This document shows positions 15,353 through 23,630 of a DNA stretch of 39,888 nt, piece after piece (the stretch's first letter is position 1; every line of letters starts with the position of its first letter). The position numbers were made by a program, and so were the translations under genes. Origin of the DNA: Firmicutes bacterium UBA911 (GTDB lineage: Bacteria > Bacillota > Desulfotomaculia > Desulfotomaculales > Desulforudaceae); NCBI GenBank assembly GCA_002294005.1, contig DBEH01000036.1:1-39888 (forward strand), in the 5' to 3' direction. A model generated the notes under the pieces. That model ran no database searches and was not told the DNA's origin. It saw only the letters and a list, made by a program, of their open reading frames with translations.

Positions 15353-16741
15353 TCATTTCGGTCTGGAGACTCTTCTCAGTATCTCCCGGGCGGCAACCAC
15401 TCCGGAGGCTCCGGCCTGAACCAGCCCCCGGGTCACCCCTACTCCGTCTCCGGCCGCGAACAGGTTGGCGATGGGCGTCTCCAGGCTCCTGTTGAGCGCC
15501 AGGCGGGAGGAATAAAACTTCACTTCGACCCCGTAGAGCAGCGTGTAGCGCGAGTAGACGCCGGGGGCGATCAGATCCAGCGCCTTGAGCATCTCTACGA
15601 TCCCCAGGAGATGCCGGTACGGAAAAACCAGGCTTAAGTCTCCGGGCGTGGCTTCGGCCAGTGTGGGCCTGACCACTCCCCGGCCGATCTTCTCCGGCGT
15701 GCTCCGGCGCCCGGCGTTTAGGTCTCCGAGCCGCTGGACCAGTATTCCGCCGCCCAGAAGGTTCGCCAGGCGGGCGATGTACCGGCCGTAGGCGATCGGC
15801 TCTTTGAAGGGCTGTGTGAAGTTCTTGCTGACCAGGATGGCGAAATTGGTATTTTCCGTCTTATTGTACGCGTGGGTGTGACCGTTCACGGTGATCAGGC
15901 CGTCGTTGTTCTCCATCACCACCTCGCCGTAGGGGTTCATGCAAAAGGTCCGCACCCGGTCTTCAAAGGTGCGGGAGATGTAGGTGCATTTCAATTCGTA
16001 GAAAAGACGGGTCAGGGGCTCCAAGACCACGGCCGGCAATTCCACCCGGACCCCGATGTCCACGGCGTTGTTGGTGGTGGGCACGGCCAGGCGCTGGGCC
16101 TCGCGGTTCAGCCACCCGGCGCCCTCCCGCCCGGGAGCCACGATGACGTAGCGGCCTTCAAGCACTTCGCCGTCGGCGCACTCCACCCCGGCCACCCGGC
16201 CGTCCCTGGTCAGGATCTGGTGGACAGCCGAACCCGTCCTGATCTCGACATGCTGCTGCAGGTGTTCGTACATCTCCTGTAAAACTTCACCGCACCGCCC
16301 GGTCCCCAAATGCCTGATGGGCAACGGTACCAACCGGAGTTCGGCCAGGGTCGCCTTTTTCTGCAGCTCCTCGAATTGTTCCCGGTGTGCGGGTCCGTAC
16401 ACCTCTTCGGGCGCTCCGTAGCGCAGGTAGATGCCGTCCACGTAGGCAATCAGGTCTTCCAGCGCCTCACGCCCCACGTAGTCTTCCAGGGCCCCGCCGA
16501 CCTCGGGCGAAAGGGTCAGCTTTCCGTCACTGAAAGCCCCGGCGCCGCCCCACCCACAGAGTGTGGCGCAGGGAGTGCAGTGGCGGCAGGGTAGTTGCGC
16601 CTGGCGGGACGGGCAGACCCGCTTCTTGATGTCCCGCCCTTTTTCCAGCATCACTATTGAAAGATCCGGTTCGGACGCTACAAGCTCAAGGGCCGCGAAT
16701 ATCCCCGCCGGCCCCGCGCCCACGATAATCACGTCGTACAT
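15353..16741 (-). CDS. NAD(P)/FAD-dependent oxidoreductase (dehydrogenase-like)
   Basis: The 462-residue protein starts with a Rossmann FAD site (YDVIIVGAGPAGIFAALEL) and ends with a second flavin contact (NLFAAGDGVGVTRGLVQAGASG). Between them is a cysteine-rich segment, CPSRQAQLPCRHCTPCATLC (about residues 43-62), typical of the COG2509-type uncharacterised FAD dehydrogenases; it may hold an iron-sulfur cluster or redox cysteines. The substrate is not known. The ATG has GGAG eight bases upstream. A separate promoter lies before it, so purA and this gene can be transcribed apart from dnaB. Confidence 0.85.
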   Translation of the reverse strand: MYDVIIVGAGPAGIFAALELVASEPDLSIVMLEKGRDIKKRVCPSRQAQLPCRHCTPCATLCGWGGAGAFSDGKLTLSPEVGGALEDYVGREALEDLIAYVDGIYLRYGAPEEVYGPAHREQFEELQKKATLAELRLVPLPIRHLGTGRCGEVLQEMYEHLQQHVEIRTGSAVHQILTRDGRVAGVECADGEVLEGRYVIVAPGREGAGWLNREAQRLAVPTTNNAVDIGVRVELPAVVLEPLTRLFYELKCTYISRTFEDRVRTFCMNPYGEVVMENNDGLITVNGHTHAYNKTENTNFAILVSKNFTQPFKEPIAYGRYIARLANLLGGGILVQRLGDLNAGRRSTPEKIGRGVVRPTLAEATPGDLSLVFPYRHLLGIVEMLKALDLIAPGVYSRYTLLYGVEVKFYSSRLALNRSLETPIANLFAAGDGVGVTRGLVQAGASGVVAAREILRRVSRPK

Positions 16742-16772
16742 TTGCTCAACTCCGCACCCTTGTGGCGCTTAA

Positions 16773-16801
16773 ACTTTAGCAAATAGCCCCCCGCAAGTCA
16801 A
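16773..16801 (-). promoter_or_regulatory. Promoter for the FAD oxidoreductase and purA
   Basis: On the minus strand TTGACT (16796-16801), a 17-base spacer and TAAAGT (16773-16778). It sits directly behind the dnaB stop codon. Confidence 0.6.
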
Positions 16802-16802
16802 A

Positions 16803-18131
16803 CTATTCGGGCTCCTTCCGCAGGGGAAAAAAGCGGGGGAACTCCTTGAAAAAGCCCAGTTCCACCTTGCCGGTCGGCCCGTTGCGCTGCTTGGCCACGA
16901 CGATTTCGGCGATGGCCTTCCGGTCGGTTTCCTTGTTGTACAGTTCCTCACGGTAGATAAACATCACCACGTCGGCGTCCTGCTCCAGGCTGCCGCTCTC
17001 CCGCAGGTCGGATAAAAGCGGCCTCTTGTCTTGGCGTTGCTCCACGGCGCGGGACAACTGGGAGAGGGCCAGCACCGGCACGTCCAGTTCCTTGGCCAAC
17101 TCCTTCAAACCCCGGGAGATCTGGGCGATCTCTTGCTGGCGGTTCTCCGCGCGCCGGTTGGGCTCAATCAGTTGCACGTAGTCGATGACCACCAGGGCGA
17201 GCCCCCTTTCGGCCTGAAACCTTTTCGCCCGCGCCCGGATGTCACGCAGGGAGGCGCCTCCGGTGTCGTCAATGAAAAGCGGCACGCCCTCAGCTTGGGC
17301 CGCGGCTTCGGACAAGCGTTCCCAGTCTTCGTCGCGCAGGTTTCCCGTTCGCAGGCGGTTCTGATCAACCCGGCCCTCGGCGCAGAGCAGCCGGTTGACG
17401 AGTTGCTCCTTCCCCATCTCCAGGCTGAAGAGGGCCACCGGCAGGCCCTGGCGGGCCGCGACCTCGTAAGCGATGTTCAAAGCCAGCGCCGTCTTGCCGA
17501 CGCTCGGCCGCGCCGCCAGGATGATCAGGTCGGTGGGTTGCAAGCCCGAACAAAGGCGGTCCAGATCGGCAAAACCGGTGGGCAGGCCGGCAATCCGGCC
17601 CTTGTTGTGATAGGTTCTCTCAATCCGCTCCAGGGCCGCGGCCAGAATGTCCTTAAGCGGCACGAAGGACCCGGGCGTGCGCCGCGCGCCCAATTCCATG
17701 ATCATCTGCTCGGCCTGGTCCACCAGGCGGTCGGCCGCCTCCCGCTCGTCGTACCCCATCTCGGAAATCCGCGCCGCCACAAAAATCAGCGTGCGCAAGA
17801 GCGACTTTTCCTCGATGATCCGGGCGTAATGCTCGATATTGGCCGCCGTCGGCACCATTTCAACCAGCGACGCCACGTACGCCGCACCCCCGACCTTCTC
17901 CAGCGCCCCTTCACGCCGGAGCCGGTCGGTGACCGTCACGAGGTCAACCGGTTCCCCGTCCTCCTGCAGCCTGACCGCCGCCTCGTAAATCAGGCGGTGG
18001 CCGTGCTGGTAAAAATCCCCCGGCCGAATGATGTCCGCGACCCGGTAGAAGGCTTCCGGTTCCAGGAACAGCGCACCGAGCACGGCTTGCTCGGCGTCGA
18101 TATTCTGGGGCGGGATCCGCTCGGGCCTCAT
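16803..18131 (-). CDS. dnaB: Replicative DNA helicase DnaB
   Basis: The 442-residue hexameric helicase (called DnaC in Bacillus) unwinds DNA at the fork. It has the N-terminal helical domain (PPQNIDAEQAVLGALF), linker, and a RecA-like motor with Walker A ARPSVGKTALALN, Walker B LALVVIDYVQLI, and the DLRESGSLEQDADVVMF segment. Its start overlaps the rplI stop (ATGA), so the two are translationally coupled in the rpsF operon. Confidence 0.96.
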   Translation of the reverse strand: MRPERIPPQNIDAEQAVLGALFLEPEAFYRVADIIRPGDFYQHGHRLIYEAAVRLQEDGEPVDLVTVTDRLRREGALEKVGGAAYVASLVEMVPTAANIEHYARIIEEKSLLRTLIFVAARISEMGYDEREAADRLVDQAEQMIMELGARRTPGSFVPLKDILAAALERIERTYHNKGRIAGLPTGFADLDRLCSGLQPTDLIILAARPSVGKTALALNIAYEVAARQGLPVALFSLEMGKEQLVNRLLCAEGRVDQNRLRTGNLRDEDWERLSEAAAQAEGVPLFIDDTGGASLRDIRARAKRFQAERGLALVVIDYVQLIEPNRRAENRQQEIAQISRGLKELAKELDVPVLALSQLSRAVEQRQDKRPLLSDLRESGSLEQDADVVMFIYREELYNKETDRKAIAEIVVAKQRNGPTGKVELGFFKEFPRFFPLRKEPE

Positions 18132-18574
18132 TGCTGCACGACCTCGACTTCAAACTCGACCTGCACCCCCGGATGCAGGCGGGCCAGCACCGGGAATCGG
18201 CCCAGGCTTCTGATGGGCTCTTTCAACTCCAACTTCTTGCGGTCGATACTCAGGTTGTGCCGGGCCGCCAGCGCAGCGGCAATGTCCTTGTTTCCCACCG
18301 AACCGAACAGCCTTCCGCCTCCCCCGGCCCGCGCCGTGATCTGCACGGTGAGCCCTTTCAACTTGTCCGCCACCTTACTGGCCTGGGCCGTCAGCCGCTC
18401 GACCCTTTCTTCGCGGGCCTGGCCCAATCTGGCCAGCTCCCTGACCCGGCCCGGCGTGGCCTCCTCGGCCAGCCCCTTGGGTATCAGGAAATTACGGGCG
18501 TAACCCTCGGCCACCTTCACCACTTGGCCCCGGATACCCAGACCGGCCACGTCTTTTAGCAGCACCACTTTCAC
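18128..18574 (-). CDS. rplI: 50S ribosomal protein L9
   Basis: The 148-residue L9 has the N-terminal RNA-binding domain (VKVVLLKDVAGLGIRGQVV, GYARNFLIPKGLA), a long connecting helix, and the C-terminal domain. The open frame extends to 18883, but GTG 18574 with GGAGG eight bases upstream matches the family start. It overlaps the stop of the DUF2232 gene by GTGTGA, and its own stop overlaps dnaB. Confidence 0.96.
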   Translation of the reverse strand: MKVVLLKDVAGLGIRGQVVKVAEGYARNFLIPKGLAEEATPGRVRELARLGQAREERVERLTAQASKVADKLKGLTVQITARAGGGGRLFGSVGNKDIAAALAARHNLSIDRKKLELKEPIRSLGRFPVLARLHPGVQVEFEVEVVQQ

Positions 18575-19515
18575 ACTTCCCGCCTCCTTCCCTCGAAACA
18601 AGTCCGGCAATCCACCCAGGCGTCCAGAAAACCGGCACAAATCAAGAATGCCGCGGTTACCGGCCAGTTGAGCACCGCTCCCGCCACAAGCACAAACTTC
18701 AGCCACCGCGGCGCTGCAAGCTCGCGGTACAGGTAAGCGGCCAGCGAGAAACCCGCCAGCATATAGGTTACGGCGGCGATGAACAGGAGATTCCAGCCGG
18801 TAACGGCCGCCGTCCCGAACGACCACTGGTCGCCGCCCAGGGTCAACGCCAGGCCGGCGGTCACCACCCAAATGAAAGGCCACGGGAGCCGCCAGCGGTG
18901 CAGTTCCGGTTCCGGTTCCGGCAGGTAGTTCAGGCGTTTCAGGCCGGCCGCGGTCAGGAAAAACCCGGCCCAGGCGGCCACGACGGCCCAGGCGACGAAG
19001 CCCCCGGGCAGGAGCGTCACCACCACCGGGAGAACCTGCTCCAGGGACTCGGAATGGTTCTCACCCACGAATGCCGCCGCCGCCAGCTCATAGGGGTTTT
19101 CCCCCAGCGCCAGGAAGGAAGCGATATTGATCACGGCCAGGAATACGGCCAGCGCCAGTCCGGCGGCCAGATTCTTCCCATGGGCTACGCCTTTCTTAAA
19201 AAGGAACCCGAATAAAAGCCCCAGAATACCCGACTCCGCAAGAATCATCAGCGTGATGAAGGCTCCGAAAAGCACCGCCGTCAAAAGCGCAGCCGCACCG
19301 AGAGCCATCGCCGCATACCAAACACCGTGACGGTAGGCGGCCATACCCGTCAGCACCGTAATCGCCACGCCGCAAAAAGGGAACAACAACGGCAGCAGGA
19401 TGCCGGCCGCAGACAGCACGGCACAGGCCAAGACCAGGAAGACCCCTTCGCGCAGGTCCCCCGGCTTGAACAAAAAGATCACCCCGCGTGGCCTCTCGAC
19501 GTGAAACATGCTCAC
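18571..19515 (-). CDS. DUF2232 (YybS-type) integral membrane protein
   Basis: The 314-residue protein has about eight hydrophobic helices and matches the DUF2232/YybS family that sits between rpsR and rplI in many Firmicutes. The function is unproven. The upstream GTG at 19515 has little ribosome site; ATG 19509 or a later codon such as that for VIFLFKPGDLREG is possible. The C-terminus ends in a Cys- and Arg-rich tail (VDCRTCFEGRRREV). Stop and rplI start overlap. Confidence 0.8.
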   Translation of the reverse strand: MSMFHVERPRGVIFLFKPGDLREGVFLVLACAVLSAAGILLPLLFPFCGVAITVLTGMAAYRHGVWYAAMALGAAALLTAVLFGAFITLMILAESGILGLLFGFLFKKGVAHGKNLAAGLALAVFLAVINIASFLALGENPYELAAAAFVGENHSESLEQVLPVVVTLLPGGFVAWAVVAAWAGFFLTAAGLKRLNYLPEPEPELHRWRLPWPFIWVVTAGLALTLGGDQWSFGTAAVTGWNLLFIAAVTYMLAGFSLAAYLYRELAAPRWLKFVLVAGAVLNWPVTAAFLICAGFLDAWVDCRTCFEGRRREV

Positions 19516-19599
19516 TAATTCGCCGGGTCCGCCGCCGACACCTCTCGGCCCGTGGGAAAAGCGCCCGATGAGCGGCGCTTTCGGGTGCGGATCTGTATC

Positions 19600-19620
19600 G
19601 GTGGTCGGTGGTCGGTGGTC
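19600..19620. repeat. GGTGGTC x3 short tandem repeat
   Basis: Three perfect 7-base units lie between rpsR and the DUF2232 gene. A related GACCGACCACC-type string occurs between the two tRNA genes (about 13828-13850). Confidence 0.85.
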
Positions 19621-19647
19621 GGTGCGTGCACGTCTCCAAGGGACTTC

Positions 19648-19875
19648 TTAGTCGGTGCTATAGGGCAACAGGGCCATGTTCCGGGACCGCTTGATCGAAA
19701 CCGTGAGCATCCGCTGATGATGGGCGCAGTTCCCGGTGATCCGCCGCGGCAGGATCTTGCCGCGCTCGGTGACGTATTTTTTTAGCCGGGGCGCGTCTTT
19801 GTAATCGATAACCGCGATCTTGTCGACGCAAAAGCTGCAGATTTTCTTCTTGCGCCGACCCCGGTCACGCTTCAT
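19648..19875 (-). CDS. rpsR: 30S ribosomal protein S18
   Basis: The 75-residue S18 has the basic N-terminus, C13/C16 pair (ICSFC) and a GNCAHHQ segment (C50, H52/H53), indicating the zinc-binding (C+) form of the protein. The core DYKDAPRLKKYVTERGKILPRRITG is typical. The ATG has AGGAGG a few bases upstream. It is third in the rpsF-ssb-rpsR operon; with S6 it should repress the operon leader. Confidence 0.96.
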   Translation of the reverse strand: MKRDRGRRKKKICSFCVDKIAVIDYKDAPRLKKYVTERGKILPRRITGNCAHHQRMLTVSIKRSRNMALLPYSTD

Positions 19876-19922
19876 TCGCTGACCTCCTTACGAAAGAGAA
19901 AGCTCTTCAAATGGTTTTTGTT

Positions 19923-20342
19923 TCAAAATGGCAGTGGTTCGTCGTCGTCCGAGAAATCGATTTCGTTCCGGTAGGGCTGTCCCTCGCCGGTATCCTTCTG
20001 GTCTTGCGGTGCGCCTTGACCCCTTGGCCCGTCCAGAAAACGGACGTTGTCGGCGACCACCTCGGCCACCTTGCGCTTGATACCCTGGTTGTCCTCGTAC
20101 GACCGCAACTCCAGGCGCCCCTCCACACACACGAGCCGCCCCTTGCCCAGATGCCGCGCGCAGGTTTCTCCCAGTTTGCGCCAGGCCACCACGTCGATGA
20201 AATCGGTACCCCGGTTTCCCTGTTTGTCCACAAAAGGTCGGTCGACCGCCACGGTGAACCCGGCCACCGGGGTCCCGCCCGGCGTGTACCGGAGTTCGGG
20301 ATCCCGCGTCAGGCGCCCGATCAGGATTATTTTGTTCAACAT
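19923..20342 (-). CDS. ssb: Single-stranded DNA-binding protein
   Basis: The 139-residue SSB has an OB-fold core (MLNKIILIGRLTRDPELRYTPGGTPVAGFTVAV), a low-complexity linker and the acidic EIDFSDDDEPLPF tail that recruits partner enzymes. It coats ssDNA in replication and repair. It lies between rpsF and rpsR as usual. Confidence 0.97.
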   Translation of the reverse strand: MLNKIILIGRLTRDPELRYTPGGTPVAGFTVAVDRPFVDKQGNRGTDFIDVVAWRKLGETCARHLGKGRLVCVEGRLELRSYEDNQGIKRKVAEVVADNVRFLDGPRGQGAPQDQKDTGEGQPYRNEIDFSDDDEPLPF

Positions 20343-20361
20343 AATCCCACCGCCGTTTCGG

Positions 20362-20649
20362 TTATTGATCCTCGCGGATGATCATGTGCCGAAGCAACCC
20401 GTCCGTGATCCTGAACACCCGGTCCAGTTCCTGGGCCGCGGCATGCTCCGCCCGGCATTTCATCACCACGTAGTGGCCTTCGCGGTAATCCTTGACCTCG
20501 TAGGCCAGACGCCTCTTGCCCCAGCGGTTTAGTTCGGTGATTTCGCCATTCCGGTCGGTGATGATCTTGCCGAACTTCTCAATCAGCTGTGTTGACTCCT
20601 CGTCTTCCAGGTCCGGTTTCAGGATGTACATAACCTCGTACTGCCGCAC
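20362..20649 (-). CDS. rpsF: 30S ribosomal protein S6
   Basis: The 95-residue S6 starts at GTG (RQYEVMYILKPDLEDEE) with AGGAGG eight bases upstream. The S18-binding surface and RNA-binding WGKRRLAYEVKDYREGHYV motif are intact. It is first in the operon and, with S18, the likely autoregulator of its own leader. Confidence 0.96.
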   Translation of the reverse strand: MRQYEVMYILKPDLEDEESTQLIEKFGKIITDRNGEITELNRWGKRRLAYEVKDYREGHYVVMKCRAEHAAAQELDRVFRITDGLLRHMIIREDQ

Positions 20650-20655
20650 TTGCTA

Positions 20656-20700
20656 CACCTCCTCCCTACGGACTATCGGCCCCCGAAGGGGCAGGGCGGA
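20656..20700 (-). promoter_or_regulatory. Candidate S6:S18-binding leader (rpsF motif)
   Basis: Between the promoter and the rpsF ribosome site the minus-strand RNA can form GCCCC-TTC-GGGGC capped by an outer CCCT/AGGG pairing, leaving an unpaired CGATAGTCCGT strand with a CCG next to the AGGAGG. The known rpsF leader motif has a CCG-containing bulge bound by S6:S18. The match is by structure and context only. Confidence 0.5.
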
Positions 20701-20724
20701 AAAACGAAGGGCAGACTCTTCCGT

Positions 20725-20753
20725 ATGATAGCCTAATTCCGCCGGAGCGTCAA
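20725..20753 (-). promoter_or_regulatory. rpsF operon promoter
   Basis: On the minus strand TTGACG (20748-20753), 17-base spacer, TATCAT (20725-20730). The leader to rpsF is about 70 bases. Confidence 0.75.
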
Positions 20754-20936
20754 GGAAAATGCGGCCGCGCCAGGCCGCTGCCGGGCGCGGAATCCCTGCC
20801 GTGCCTTGACCAGCCAGGATCGTGCGTCAGTCTTGCGGCCGCCGCGCCAAATCCGGCCGGTCTTTTGCCCTTGTCTGGCGAAAGGCCGTGGTGACGCCGC
20901 CTGGTCCGGGAGCATTGTCGCCCGCACAAAAGGCGG
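20754..20936. other. GC-rich stretch with no gene seen
   Basis: No frame with a plausible start or composition. The stretch separates the terminator of the hypothetical membrane gene from the rpsF promoter. Confidence 0.5.
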
Positions 20937-20964
20937 GAGACCCCCCGGTCTTCCGGAGGGTCTC
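20937..20964 (-). terminator. Terminator of the hypothetical membrane gene
   Basis: GAGACCCTCCGG and CCGGGGGGTCTC arms (11 Watson-Crick pairs and one G-U) with an AAGA loop on the minus strand, followed four bases later by CCTTTTG. It lies 48 bases past the stop of the 21012-21683 gene. Confidence 0.6.
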
Positions 20965-21011
20965 GATGTGTTGAGGAAAAAGCGGACATCTCTTTTCCAA
21001 GTTGGAACCCT

Positions 21012-21683
21012 TTACCGGTGGCGATCCATCATGGTCCGCGGGATGGATACCGGCTTCCGGGGGCGCGGGGCTTGGGCGGGCCCGCGCAAGGCCCACTTCA
21101 ACAACCAGGCCCCGGTCACCGCGACCGCGCCGGTCAATACCAGAACGGCAGGAACCCCGGGATTGAGCCAACCACGCAGCGCCAGCGCGGCAGTCAGCAG
21201 CAGGTCAGCCGCCCGCCCCAAAAAATGCAGCTGACTCTCCATAATAAGGCCCAAGGCAAAGACGCCGGCCAGGACGGCGAGTCCTTTCAAGCCGCCGGTT
21301 CTTATCCGGCCGATGCGGTCCAGGGACCGGTATCCTAATTCCGCCCCCCAACGACCGGTCAAGGCGAGTATCCCCTCGCGCCTGGATTGGGGCTCGTAGA
21401 AGTCGTCGGGCCCCTCGTCGTAGTTGTAGTCGAGGTCCCGCTCATGGCGCTCGTCCCACAAGGGCTCCTCCGGCTCCGACCGTTCTTGCGGCCGGTATTC
21501 GGCTCTCTCCGGCTTCTTTCTTTCGTCCCGGTAGGCATCCCGGCAGCTCGTGCCCAAATCCACACAAGCCCACCTGGCCGTTTCCGTTTTCTCGGCGCCC
21601 GCCGTTATCCGGCCGTCCCGGCGCCGGCTCCGGACCCGGTACTTTCGAACCCGTTTATAATCAACATCCACCATTCTGGACAT
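21012..21683 (-). CDS. Hypothetical protein with C-terminal membrane segments
   Basis: From ATG 21683 (GGAGG nine bases upstream) the protein has 223 residues. The first 135 or so are strongly charged and Arg/Glu/Asp rich (KYRVRSRRRDGR, EPLWDERHERDLDYNYDEGPDDFYEP), probably unstructured and cytosolic. Two to three hydrophobic helices follow (GLAVLAGVFALGLIM; VPAVLVLTGAVAVTGAWLL) before a basic tail. The frame is open to 21950, but the upstream part lacks a ribosome site. I do not recognise the family. It stands alone between ychF and the rpsF operon. Confidence 0.6.
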   Translation of the reverse strand: MSRMVDVDYKRVRKYRVRSRRRDGRITAGAEKTETARWACVDLGTSCRDAYRDERKKPERAEYRPQERSEPEEPLWDERHERDLDYNYDEGPDDFYEPQSRREGILALTGRWGAELGYRSLDRIGRIRTGGLKGLAVLAGVFALGLIMESQLHFLGRAADLLLTAALALRGWLNPGVPAVLVLTGAVAVTGAWLLKWALRGPAQAPRPRKPVSIPRTMMDRHR

Positions 21684-22297
21684 CACTTCAATCCTCCCCT
21701 CCCGGGAAGGCCTGCGGCGGGCGGCCCGCTGCCCAACCCGGCCTTCCCCGGGATACTGGCCGCATCCAAAAGTGCCGTGCTGGGCCTGCCATAAATGACC
21801 TCGGTTCACGCAACTCCGGTTCAGGTAGGTAATCGCAGCCAATGTTCCGGCTGCAGCCCCGGCGTCCGGACGGACCCCGGCGGGGGCGGCCTTAAGGCCG
21901 GCGCGCGCGCTGCGCCACCTAAACAGCCACCAACCACGCCTGCGGACCATCTGCTTTCACCCCCAGGCGCAAGGGCCTTCTCCTCTCCGGTGCCTCACGG
22001 GCATCTTCGGCCCCGGCTGGCGTGGCAGGCCTGCTGGAACCTGCCGCCGGGGTTTTGTTTTATGAAGTTGTTTTCGGATTTGTCTAGTCAACCCATTCAA
22101 GAAGGAGACCTGATCCTCTCTTTCACCGGCACCACTCCCCCTCGCCCGGACCCGATTGGGCATTTTTCCATATGATACCATGAGGCCGCAAGCCTGCTCT
22201 GGGCTGATCCACGCACAATAGCACCATCGCGCTCGTCCGGAGCCCTTAGCCCGTCCCCATGCAGCCGTTATTGTAAGGAATTGGATGGTGGGGTTCG
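21684..22297. other. 614-bp stretch without a recognised gene
   Basis: Short frames exist on both strands but none has good coding character. The stretch holds a strong plus-strand terminator at 22011-22060 and a cluster of GC-rich inverted repeats (for example GCGCGCGC about 21905). I could not match any known riboswitch, 6S, tmRNA, SRP or RNase P RNA. Confidence 0.5.
22011..22060 (+). terminator. Orphan plus-strand intrinsic terminator
   Basis: CCCCGGC (22011-22017) pairs with GCCGGGG (22046-22052) and inner GGCAGG (22024-22029) pairs with CCTGCC (22040-22045), followed by TTTTGTTT. It is a strong terminator on the plus strand, although both neighbouring genes are on the minus strand. Confidence 0.65.
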
Positions 22298-23395
22298 TCA
22301 GCTCGTGACGTTGAACCGGAAGTGGATGATGTCGCCGTCCCGAACCCGGTAGTCCCGGCCTTCGAGGCGAATGCCGCCCTGCTCCCGGGCTGCGTTCAGG
22401 TCGCCGGCTCTCTCCAGTGCGGCGAAGGGCAGGACCTCGGCGCGAATGAAGCCCCGGGCGAAGTCGGTATGGATCTTTCCGGCCGCCTCCACCGCCGTAG
22501 TGCCCCGCCTGACCGTCCAGGCCCGCAGTTCGGGGCGGCGCGTGGTGAAGAAGGTGATCAGGCCGAGAAGGCCGTAGCCGGCCCGGACCAGGGCCCGCGC
22601 CGCCGGTTCCGTCAGTCCGGCGTCGGCGAGAAAGACCTTTTGGTCGGGCGGCTCCAGTGCGGCCAGTTCAAACTCAAAAGAAGCCGAAAGCACCTCCACG
22701 GGTGCCCCTTCAGCACGGGCGTGCCCGCAGAGGGCGGTGAGCGCGGGGGCCGGGGCGCGGCCGAGGTCGGACTCGGAGACGTTGGCGACGTAGACCACGG
22801 GGCGGGCCGTAAGCAGGTGCAGCCCCCGGGCGTACTTGCTCTCCGCGGCATCCAGCGGCCGCCGGCGCACCGGAAGACCCGCGTTGAGTCCGGCTTCCAG
22901 GCGGCGCAGGACCGCCACCTCGGACCGGTGGGTCGCGTCACCGAGACGGGCCGTTTTCTCAATGCGCTCCAGACGGCGGCCGATCGTTTCCAGGTCCGCC
23001 AGGCAAAGTTCAGTATCCACCGTCTGCACGTCGCGAACCGGGTCTGCGCCGCCCTCGACATGGCTCACCTTGGGGTCGGCAAACAGGCGGACCACGTGCA
23101 CGACCGCGTCCACTTCACGAATGTGAGCGAGGAAACGGTTGCCGAGCCCTTCCCCGCGGGAGGCGCCCCGCACCAGGCCGGCAATGTCCACCAAGTGGAC
23201 GGACGCCGGGGTGACCTTCTCCGGGTGGACCATCCGGGCCAAGATTTCCAGGCGGGAATCGGGGACGGGAACCGTTCCGGCATTGGGCTCAATGGTGCAG
23301 AACGGGTAGGGCGCGACCGCCGCCCCGGCCCCGGTGAGGGCGTTGAAAAGAGTGGTTTTCCCGGCGTTGGGCAGGCCGATGATTCCTAACTTGAC
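22298..23395 (-). CDS. ychF: Redox/ribosome-associated ATPase YchF, without standard start codon
   Basis: YchF is an Obg-family P-loop ATPase that binds ribosomes. The full frame encodes 365 residues, the normal length: VKLGIIGLPNAGKTTLFNAL (Walker A), VDIAGLVRGASRGEGLGNRF (switch/G3), coiled coil, and the C-terminal TGS domain (GRDYRVRDGDIIHFRFNV). However the first codon aligned to the family Met is GTC (23393-23395), and an in-frame TGA lies three codons further upstream. A single C-to-G change would give GTG. The next usable starts lie after Walker A. It follows the DUF951 gene, whose stop overlaps this start. Confidence 0.85.
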   Translation of the reverse strand, partial: VKLGIIGLPNAGKTTLFNALTGAGAAVAPYPFCTIEPNAGTVPVPDSRLEILARMVHPEKVTPASVHLVDIAGLVRGASRGEGLGNRFLAHIREVDAVVHVVRLFADPKVSHVEGGADPVRDVQTVDTELCLADLETIGRRLERIEKTARLGDATHRSEVAVLRRLEAGLNAGLPVRRRPLDAAESKYARGLHLLTARPVVYVANVSESDLGRAPAPALTALCGHARAEGAPVEVLSASFEFELAALEPPDQKVFLADAGLTEPAARALVRAGYGLLGLITFFTTRRPELRAWTVRRGTTAVEAAGKIHTDFARGFIRAEVLPFAALERAGDLNAAREQGGIRLEGRDYRVRDGDIIHFRFNVTS

Positions 23396-23598
23396 GGCCC
23401 TTCACCCCTTCCGGCAACCCCGGTGATACGCTTGACCCCCTTGAGGAATTGCGGGCGGGGAAGCAAAATCACCCGGCTGCAGGTACAACAGCGCAAGCGG
23501 AAGTCCACGCCGGTGCGCAGCACTTCCCACTCCCACCCGCCACAAGGGTGTTTCTTTTTCATCTCGACCACGTCGCCCATTTCGAACTTCGGAATCAA
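23386..23598 (-). CDS. DUF951 family small protein
   Basis: The 70-residue protein has the DUF951 pattern: MGDVVEMKKKHPCGGWEWEVLRTGVDFRLRC then CCTCSRVILLPRPQF. C19 and the later C36/C37 and C39 could bind zinc. The function is unknown. TTG 23598 is favoured because AGGAGG lies nine bases upstream; ATG 23580 is possible. It overlaps the ychF start by ten bases, a neighbour pairing common in Firmicutes. Confidence 0.85.
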   Translation of the reverse strand: MIPKFEMGDVVEMKKKHPCGGWEWEVLRTGVDFRLRCCTCSRVILLPRPQFLKGVKRITGVAGRGEGPSS

Positions 23599-23630
23599 GG
23601 CTCAAGGCCTCCTGGCGGAGCAAACCGCGT

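Noticed and set aside
15328..16741. CRISPR or phage-related content in the window
   Set aside because: No array of spaced direct repeats and no phage, integrase or transposase gene was found anywhere in the window.
19497..19512. Third parS site
   Set aside because: Only the left half, TGTTTCACGT, matches; the right half (CGAGAG) does not pair.
21684..22297. Riboswitch, 6S RNA, tmRNA, SRP RNA or RNase P RNA
   Set aside because: I looked for the conserved core of each on both strands and found none.
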